Of a stretch of 64,000 nt of DNA, positions 58,513 to 64,000 are shown piece after piece. The notes below the pieces were generated by a model. That model did no database searches, had not been told where the DNA came from, and was given only the letters and a program-made list of their open reading frames with translations. How positions within the stretch are numbered: the stretch's first letter is position 1; every line of letters starts with the position of its first letter. The DNA comes from Komagataeibacter diospyri. Its GTDB lineage: Bacteria > Pseudomonadota > Alphaproteobacteria > Acetobacterales > Acetobacteraceae. Both the position numbers and the translations under genes were made by a program. The stretch spans positions 1 to 64,000 of the forward strand of contig NZ_BDLU01000001.1 of NCBI RefSeq assembly GCF_006538165.1. Direction: 5' to 3'.

Positions 58513-60855
58513 TTGTCCACGGACGAGATTGTCGATCCCACGATTGCCCCTTCCGACCAGTTCCGGCGCTTTCTCTATCATATCGGCATTCCGGTGGCCG
58601 GTGTGGTTACGGTCATTGCCGTCATTGCCGGGGTGGGGTGGCATTCCTACCAGACCGTCCGCACTGGCGCGCTGACCCTGACGCATGACCTGCTGGTCAG
58701 CCAGCAGGAGTATATTGCCAAGGAAGTCAGTTCCTTCCTCATGCCCGCCTCCGCCGGGGCGATCGTGGCGCGCGACATGCTCGAGCATGGTGCCCCAGCG
58801 GTCGAACAGAAGATATTCAACGGCTACAGCAGCACCATGATGCGGAATGTTCCGCAGATCCAGTCCTTCTACATTGCCGACAGCGACGGCAATTTCAGTA
58901 CGCTGGAACATGGTGAACAGCCCGGCCAGACCGCACTTACAACCCTGCATGATGTGGGTACGCCCAAGGCGATCTTCACGCATGAACTGCGTGACGGCGA
59001 TGGCAAGCTGCTGAAGCAGTGGCAGACCCCGGCAGGTACATATGACCCCCGCGGGCATGCATGGTTTACCGATGCGGTCAAGGCCGGGCAGGAAATCTGG
59101 ACCCCTCCCTACCTTGTGGAAGTCACCAGGCAGATCACCATTACGGCGGCGGTTCCGTACAAGGGCAGTAATGACAAGACGTATGTCTATGCCATCAACA
59201 TGTCCCTCAACCACCTCAACAATTTTCTCAATTCGCTGAAAATCGGTGAAAGTGGTAACGCGATCCTGCTTCAGCAGGGCGGGAATGTTGTCGCCGGTCA
59301 CGGTATGCAGGAAACCCAGACCAAGGCGCAGGGTGATCCGGCCAAGATGACGCTGGATCCCGTGAAATATCCGGTCATGACCAAGGCATTTGATGAATAC
59401 CGCGTCCATGGTTATGGCGCACGTACCATCAAGGTGAATGGTCGACGGTATGTGACCATTACCGCCAACCTGCCGGTCGGCAAGGATAGCTGGGTGCTGC
59501 TGCTGGTGGCGCCCGAGGATGATTTCTCACGTTTCGCCATGGCGGGCGGACAGCAGAACCTGATCTTCTTCGTTCTGGTTGTGATCATGGCGCTGGGCTT
59601 CGGGCTGCTGCTGTTCCTGCAGGCGCGCCGCAGTGACGGCCTGCGTAACCTGATCGCCAGGATGAGGCGGGTCGCCGGTCACGAAAGTGATGCCCTGCAG
59701 GAGGTCGCGCAATACGAGGAACTGTTCAATCCCGAAGACAATGCCCTGATTCTGACCAAGAAGCTGGCTGAACAGTCCGAGGCCAGAAGGGCCGCCATCT
59801 GGCGGATCCTGCATGATGGCCATACGCTCATGTGCATCGATTCCTATGATCGATTGCAGGACGTGCATTCCGGCGGCTTTGAAATGTCCACCACGGACCT
59901 GAAAAGCTTTTTCGACGCCGTATTCCATGGTGACCGCCTGGCCACGACCGCTGCCGATACGGATGAGCACACGACAGCATTCTACCGTGTGTACATGCGT
60001 GCTTTTGGCAGTAAATCCCTGGTCTGCTGCCCGATCGTGGGGAATGGTGGTCCGGTCGGGGTCATCACGCTGGAAGATGCGCCGCAGGCGGAAATGGTCT
60101 ATCATTTCGTGCAGATGGTTGCAGGTGTGGCGGCGGTCCGTTTTTCCGCCCAGCATTATACTGCGGTGGCCGCCGCGCGTGAGGAACTGGAAACGGAGCC
60201 CGCAGCCACAGAGGAACTTCACGATCCCAGCCAGGGATTCCTGCTGGCCCCGGGTGCGTTGTCCATAAACGGACAGCCGAACGCTACGGACCTGAGCCAG
60301 ATGGAAGGATTCTATCCCGCCGTCACCATCATGGTCATCAGCCTGTCTGACATGATCATGACGGCCCAGAATGATCCGGCCGCCAATATCAAGCTGATTG
60401 ATGACATGGCGGCTGCGTTGCAGGATATTGCCCATCAGTGCGGGCTGTATTCCATCCGCATGCTGGGGCATCGCGTCGTCTGTATAGCGGGGTGTTCGCG
60501 CACGCCGGACAAGGGGGCGGTGTTCCGCATGGCGAATGCTGCGCTCATGATGCGTGAAAACGTGCTGGCCATGCTGTCGAAAGCGGATCTGGACCCGGTC
60601 TTCCGCATCGGTATTGATGTCGGGCCGGTATTTGGCGGCATGCTGGGCAAGAACCCGCAGGCGTTCAACCTGTGGGGGGATGCCATGGGCATGGCCGAGA
60701 TGATGGCGCAGGGCGCGCCGGATGTCGGCACGATCCAGGTATCGGAAAATGTTTACCAACGCCTGCGTCAGTACTTCCTGTTTCGTGAACGTGGCCGGTT
60801 CTTCATTCCTGGCATGGGGCTGACACGTACTTATGTGCTGGCCGGACGGCGATGA
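58513..60855 (+). CDS. membrane sensor with dCache, GAF-like and degenerate class III nucleotide-cyclase domains
   Basis: A 780-residue sensor. TM1 is at about 24-46, a periplasmic dCache-like domain at about 50-345 (WFTDAVKAGQEIWTPPY, GESGNAILLQQGG), TM2 at about 349-370, a GAF-like domain at about 400-550, and a cyclase-fold domain at about 600-780 (FRIGIDVGPVFGGMLG, FNLWGDAMGMAEMM). The first metal Asp aligns with Ser610 (VTIMVISLSD) and the second with His653 (MLGHRVV). The transition-state Asn and Arg align with Gly726 and Met730. Catalysis is therefore unlikely; a nucleotide- or partner-binding role is inferred. The TTG start has AGGAAGAG upstream. Overlaps the permease gene by ATGA. 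Confidence 0.85.
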   Translation: MSTDEIVDPTIAPSDQFRRFLYHIGIPVAGVVTVIAVIAGVGWHSYQTVRTGALTLTHDLLVSQQEYIAKEVSSFLMPASAGAIVARDMLEHGAPAVEQKIFNGYSSTMMRNVPQIQSFYIADSDGNFSTLEHGEQPGQTALTTLHDVGTPKAIFTHELRDGDGKLLKQWQTPAGTYDPRGHAWFTDAVKAGQEIWTPPYLVEVTRQITITAAVPYKGSNDKTYVYAINMSLNHLNNFLNSLKIGESGNAILLQQGGNVVAGHGMQETQTKAQGDPAKMTLDPVKYPVMTKAFDEYRVHGYGARTIKVNGRRYVTITANLPVGKDSWVLLLVAPEDDFSRFAMAGGQQNLIFFVLVVIMALGFGLLLFLQARRSDGLRNLIARMRRVAGHESDALQEVAQYEELFNPEDNALILTKKLAEQSEARRAAIWRILHDGHTLMCIDSYDRLQDVHSGGFEMSTTDLKSFFDAVFHGDRLATTAADTDEHTTAFYRVYMRAFGSKSLVCCPIVGNGGPVGVITLEDAPQAEMVYHFVQMVAGVAAVRFSAQHYTAVAAAREELETEPAATEELHDPSQGFLLAPGALSINGQPNATDLSQMEGFYPAVTIMVISLSDMIMTAQNDPAANIKLIDDMAAALQDIAHQCGLYSIRMLGHRVVCIAGCSRTPDKGAVFRMANAALMMRENVLAMLSKADLDPVFRIGIDVGPVFGGMLGKNPQAFNLWGDAMGMAEMMAQGAPDVGTIQVSENVYQRLRQYFLFRERGRFFIPGMGLTRTYVLAGRR

Positions 60856-61742
60856 CCGATACGCCAACCCAGGCCCCTGAGCGCGCGGCGCCACAGACAG
60901 GCCCCATGGCTGTTCCCCAGCCGGATGACGCCGGTCGTCTGGTGCATCTGCTGCGGCGTTTTGCGCCGTGGCTTGCAGCCCTTGGGCGGCTGACGCGGCA
61001 TCAGGTGCGTTACACCCTGCTGGTGATTGGCGCCGGGTGGGGCGTGCTGCGCGAAAGCATGCGGTCCAATTCATGGCGCAGGCCGGTTATCTATGAATTC
61101 CGCGCCACCCTGCGGCAGGTTGTCAGTGGCGGTTTCCTTAGTATCGTGATCACCGCGACGCTGACGGGTCTTATGGTGGTGTCACAGGCTGCGTACTGGC
61201 TGGGTTATGCAGGCATGGCGCAGATGACGGGGTCGATCCTTGTTTCCGTGCTGGTGCGTGAAATTTCCCCCATCCTTGTTGGCATCATCATCATGGGGCG
61301 CAGCGGCATGCTGTCGCTGACCGAAATCGGCATGATGGTGCTGGGTGGAGAAGTGCGGGCGTTACAGGCGCGCGGTATTGACCCGTTTCTGGCGCTGATC
61401 ATGCCGCGTACGTTCGCCTTTACGCTGGGTGGCTTTACGCTGGGCATGATCTTTGCCGTTGTATCGCTGCTGATGGGGTTTGTGGTCGCCCATTCCACGG
61501 GGGCCATCACGTCCTCGGTCTGGACATTCTTCTTCAATGTCCTTGCTGCGATGACGACATGGGATTACCTGATTATTCCGCTGAAATTCGTGCTGGTCGG
61601 TTTCTTTGTCGGGGTGGGGTCATGTGTTTCGGGCCTGACCGTCAGCAGCAATGACACGATGGCCACCATCATGCCGCGTGGATTTGCGCGCGGGATCATG
61701 CTGGTGCTGGTGGTCAATATCCTCTTCATGCTGGATTTCTGA
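60852..61742 (+). CDS. MlaE-type ABC transporter permease
   Basis: Inner-membrane permease of an MCE lipid-transport system, 296 residues. After a Pro-rich cytosolic N-terminus there are about five hydrophobic segments. LTGLMVVSQAAYWLGYAG, the central SPILVGIIIMGRSGMLSLTEIGMMVLGGEVRALQARGIDP loop and the C-terminal GFFVGVGSCVSGLTVSSND match the MlaE family. The charged AELG-type loop normally docks on the ATPase. Translationally coupled to the sensor upstream; the degenerate ATPase gene follows after 1 nt. Confidence 0.88.
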   Translation: MTDTPTQAPERAAPQTGPMAVPQPDDAGRLVHLLRRFAPWLAALGRLTRHQVRYTLLVIGAGWGVLRESMRSNSWRRPVIYEFRATLRQVVSGGFLSIVITATLTGLMVVSQAAYWLGYAGMAQMTGSILVSVLVREISPILVGIIIMGRSGMLSLTEIGMMVLGGEVRALQARGIDPFLALIMPRTFAFTLGGFTLGMIFAVVSLLMGFVVAHSTGAITSSVWTFFFNVLAAMTTWDYLIIPLKFVLVGFFVGVGSCVSGLTVSSNDTMATIMPRGFARGIMLVLVVNILFMLDF

Positions 61743-61743
61743 C

Positions 61744-62439
61744 ATGACAGCCAACGCTCCCCTGCTGGAACTGCGTGACGTCGTGCCGTCGTTCGAGGAA
61801 ACCGGCCTCATGCCTGCGCCATACAACCTGCGCATCATGCCCGGTGAATGCGCGGTGATCGATTGTCGCGATTTTGAACGGGCCGCCATGTTTGCCGACC
61901 TGTGTTCAGGCATGGTTTCGCTGACGCAGGGCAATATCAGGTTCATGGGGCTGGACTGGAGCGCCCTGCACGACCGGCAGCTCTATGCGCTGCGTGGGCG
62001 TATTGGCCGCATTTCGCGCAACAGCAGCTGGCTCAACCTGTTTGGCACGCATCTCAATATCATGCTGCCACACCTGTACCATACCATGGACCCGTTTGAT
62101 AACGTGGTCCTGCATGCCACTGAACTGGGGCATCGGTTTGGTTTTCCCGGCCTGCCAACGTCCGCGCCCGACCGGCTGTCGGGTGCGGATCTGGCTCGGG
62201 CGGCGTGTGTACGTGCCTTCATGGGGCGGCCGGACCTGCTGGTGCTGGAGGATATATCCGACACGCTGCCAGAAGAGAATGTCCTGCCGTTTCTTGAAAT
62301 GATGACCACGGCGCGGGATCGTGGCTGTGGCGTGTTATGGTTCGTCCGTTCCGCGGCGGCCTGGCATGAATATCGCAAGGCGGTGAATATCCACATGCGC
62401 CTTCTTGACGAAGGTCTTTTTCCCATGCGGGTGGTGTAA
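61744..62439 (+). CDS. ABC ATPase-like subunit lacking Walker A (pseudo-ATPase)
   Basis: A 231-residue ABC nucleotide-binding-domain homologue by position and outline. LLELRDVVPSFEETGL begins the domain; LSGADLARAACVRAFMGRPDLLVLED (145-170) contains an ABC signature and a Walker B-like strand. The P-loop is gone: the region after GECAVID reads CRDFERAAMF, with no GKS/T. The Q-loop segment is ISRNSSWLNL, without Gln; the usual DE after Walker B is ED, and the H-loop reads LWFVRSAA, without His. It should not hydrolyse ATP in the normal way. The reading frame is intact and coupled on both sides, so it is a maintained gene, not a pseudogene. Confidence 0.8.
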   Translation: MTANAPLLELRDVVPSFEETGLMPAPYNLRIMPGECAVIDCRDFERAAMFADLCSGMVSLTQGNIRFMGLDWSALHDRQLYALRGRIGRISRNSSWLNLFGTHLNIMLPHLYHTMDPFDNVVLHATELGHRFGFPGLPTSAPDRLSGADLARAACVRAFMGRPDLLVLEDISDTLPEENVLPFLEMMTTARDRGCGVLWFVRSAAAWHEYRKAVNIHMRLLDEGLFPMRVV

Positions 62440-63392
62440 TGGTCCAGAAACAACAGTCAGACGGAATCCGGCAGCTTGTGCGCGTCCGTTACGCCGATGA
62501 ATGGGTGGGGATACTGGTCCTTGTGGCCCTTGTCATCCTGCTTGGTGCGGTGATCGAGGCCGGCGTGCTGCGTGACTGGCTGACGCCGGCGGGCAGGCTG
62601 CGGATCGTGCTGCCCGAAAACGGTGTCAGTGGCCTGTCGGTTGGTGACGATCTGGAGGTCATGGGCATCCATGCGGGCACCGTGCGGCGCGTGCGGATCA
62701 ATCCGTCGGGGGGCATGTACGCCATTGCCGAGATCGATCCCGATATTGAACCCTATATCCGTCGTGACAGCACGGCCATCATCCGCAAGCGCTTCGTGGT
62801 GGCCGGGGCCAGCTACATCGATGTTTCACGCGGGACGGGGGACAAGCTGGACTGGAGCTATGCTGTGCTGAGCGCCACCAACGCGCCCAACCCGGCTGAC
62901 ACCATTACCCAGACCTTCAGTGACATCCGTGACCGTGTCATCCCGGTTCTGGACAATGCCCAGCACATGATGGCAACGCTGGACGCCACCATTACGGACA
63001 TGCATGCGGGCAAGGGCTCCATCGGGCGTCTCATGACCAATGACGACCTGATCCGTCAGGCTGAACAGATGATTACCAGCCTTAACGCCACCATTGCACA
63101 GCTGACACCGATCGAAAAACAGCTTGCGGGTGTCATGGACAAGGCGAGCGCCAGCATGACCAACGTGCAGAAGGCCACGGGCGACCTGAGCAACGCGACA
63201 CCGGCCATTACCCATAACCTGCAGGATGCCAGCCAGCAGCTGCCGGTGCTTCTGGTTCAGGCGCAGACAACCGCCAGCAGCCTGCAGAAGCTGGTCGATC
63301 AGATGCGCGGTCTGTGGATACTGGGCGGTAATGGCAACAAGGCGGCGAAGCATAACCATGCCCGCCTTCCGGCGCAGAAGGTGCAGCCATGA
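62439..63392 (+). CDS. MCE-domain (MlaD-type) substrate-binding protein
   Basis: A 317-residue inner-membrane-anchored periplasmic protein. One TM segment near 22-43 is followed by one MCE domain (about 52-133): IVLPENGVSGLSVGDDLEVMGIHAGTVRRVRI and IIRKRFVVAGASYIDVSRG. The remaining 180 residues are long helices, as in other single-MCE proteins that form hexameric rings with a helical needle or plug. Such rings carry phospholipids or other lipids between the membranes. The ATG overlaps the previous stop (TAATG). Confidence 0.9.
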   Translation: MVQKQQSDGIRQLVRVRYADEWVGILVLVALVILLGAVIEAGVLRDWLTPAGRLRIVLPENGVSGLSVGDDLEVMGIHAGTVRRVRINPSGGMYAIAEIDPDIEPYIRRDSTAIIRKRFVVAGASYIDVSRGTGDKLDWSYAVLSATNAPNPADTITQTFSDIRDRVIPVLDNAQHMMATLDATITDMHAGKGSIGRLMTNDDLIRQAEQMITSLNATIAQLTPIEKQLAGVMDKASASMTNVQKATGDLSNATPAITHNLQDASQQLPVLLVQAQTTASSLQKLVDQMRGLWILGGNGNKAAKHNHARLPAQKVQP

Positions 63393-64000
63393 GAATGAAG
63401 AAGGAATATGCAGTCCTCGGCCTTGCCTTTGCGCTGGCAGGATGTGGTGGGGGCCAGGCAGTTACCCAGCCGGGTGACGCCACCCTGTTGCAGGATATGG
63501 ATACCGCGAAGGATGCCGTGGGCCTCGAACGTCTTTCGGTGGCGGAACAGCAGTACCGTGCCGCAGGCCAGCGGGCTATCGCGCGTGATGATGTCACGGC
63601 CATAGGTGATGCGGGCTATAACCTTGCCACTGTCCAGCTGGATGAGGACAAGGCGCAGGATGCGCTGTCCACGGTAACCGCGACGCGTTCGGCTCTGGCG
63701 ATGCGGGGGCAGACGGGTGATGATGCCGGGCTGGATCTGGTGCAGGCGGGTGCCCTGCGTCGACTGGGGCGCGCTACCGAAGCAGCAGATGCCGCTACAC
63801 GTGCTGCGGCGGCACAGGACCCGGATATTGTGGAAAAAGCCCAACTGATCCGTGGCTTGATTGCCGATGACAGCAACGATCAGACCACGCTGGCATCCGT
63901 CGATGCCTATTTCGCGAACCTGACCGGAAAGGTACCGACAGGCTGGACGGCGGATGCAAAGGAAATTGCAGCCCGTAACCTGCTGGCTACAGGCGGTAGC
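63389..64000 (+). CDS. lipoprotein with TPR-like helices (partial, runs off the window)
   Basis: The first 204 residues are visible; no stop is reached. MRMKKEYAVLGLAFALAGC is a lipoprotein signal with lipobox LAGC (Cys19). The mature part is made of Ala-rich amphipathic helices in pairs (GYNLATVQLDEDKAQDALS, LVQAGALRRLGRATEAADAA), resembling tetratricopeptide-type repeats. It overlaps the MCE gene by ATGA and is probably the outer-membrane or accessory lipoprotein of the same system. It has no similarity that I can see to MlaC or to the usual ABC auxiliary lipoprotein fold. Confidence 0.75.
   Translation, partial: MRMKKEYAVLGLAFALAGCGGGQAVTQPGDATLLQDMDTAKDAVGLERLSVAEQQYRAAGQRAIARDDVTAIGDAGYNLATVQLDEDKAQDALSTVTATRSALAMRGQTGDDAGLDLVQAGALRRLGRATEAADAATRAAAAQDPDIVEKAQLIRGLIADDSNDQTTLASVDAYFANLTGKVPTGWTADAKEIAARNLLATGGS

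Noticed and set aside
61744-62439. ATPase-like gene treated as a pseudogene
   Set aside because: The frame is intact, length is normal and both junctions are coupled; loss of ATP motifs is better read as a maintained pseudo-enzyme.

Overview
The window is a GC-rich chromosomal segment of an acetic acid bacterium (Acetobacteraceae). The protein sequences and the many short intergenic repeats point to Komagataeibacter or Gluconacetobacter; that genus call is inference from family resemblance, not a database result. The core is the replication block rpsT-dnaA-dnaN-recF-gyrB, with mutM, ubiE, coaBC and dut beside it. Almost every gene is a single-copy housekeeping or small-metabolism gene. No rRNA, prophage or CRISPR array was seen. 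The only mobile-element trace is the 3' end of an IS5-type transposase at the left edge.

Layout. 1-4.4 kb: IS remnant, an SDR oxidoreductase, an unrecognised protein, the ferritin-like Dps and an AraC regulator. 4.7-8.6 kb: a 2-hydroxyacid dehydrogenase, then a fluoride riboswitch followed by a CLC-F type fluoride/proton antiporter and two secreted proteins, one of them frameshifted. 8.6-13.6 kb: a minus-strand operon (ABM-fold protein, MFS transporter, Tm-1-like protein, PEP-hydrolase-type TIM barrel) with a MocR regulator upstream and a strong palindromic site between them. 13.7-17.3 kb: an FHS-type sugar transporter and a secreted GH20 hexosaminidase, probably for GlcNAc-containing sugars. 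17.5-25.5 kb: a decayed DUF1176 gene, DUF523, tRNA-Cys, a Pcm-like methyltransferase, TolC, ValS and MsrA. 25.5-31 kb (minus): an orphan NitT/TauT-type ABC transporter, dut, coaBC and ubiE. 31-39 kb: mutM, rpsT, dnaA, dnaN, recF, gyrB. 39-45.8 kb: gph, glmU-glmS (UDP-GlcNAc synthesis) and thiO-thiS-thiG-thiE (thiazole synthesis and thiamine phosphate assembly). 46-48.6 kb: a CPA1 cation/proton antiporter with a cyclic-nucleotide-binding-like tail. 48.9-55 kb (minus): the overlapping series argH-lptM-lysA-DUF4175, with cdd divergent. 55.3-58.4 kb: an N-formylglutamate amidohydrolase-like protein, aroE, coaE and dnaQ.

The most unusual locus is at the right end (58.5-64.0 kb, running off the window). 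A dCache/GAF membrane sensor with a class III nucleotide-cyclase fold is joined by 4-nt or shorter junctions to an MlaE-type permease, an ABC ATPase-like subunit, an MCE (MlaD-type) protein and a lipoprotein. The cyclase domain has lost both metal-binding aspartates and the transition-state Asn/Arg. The ATPase has lost its Walker A lysine, Q-loop and H-loop. This looks like an MCE lipid-transport system built on two pseudo-enzymes, and is the best candidate for an undescribed system here.

Other points of note are a dispersed repeat family (seven intergenic copies, one with perfect 10-bp terminal inverted repeats), secreted proteins translationally coupled to the fluoride-riboswitch gene, and an Fpg/MutM whose fourth zinc-finger cysteine is replaced by glutamine.
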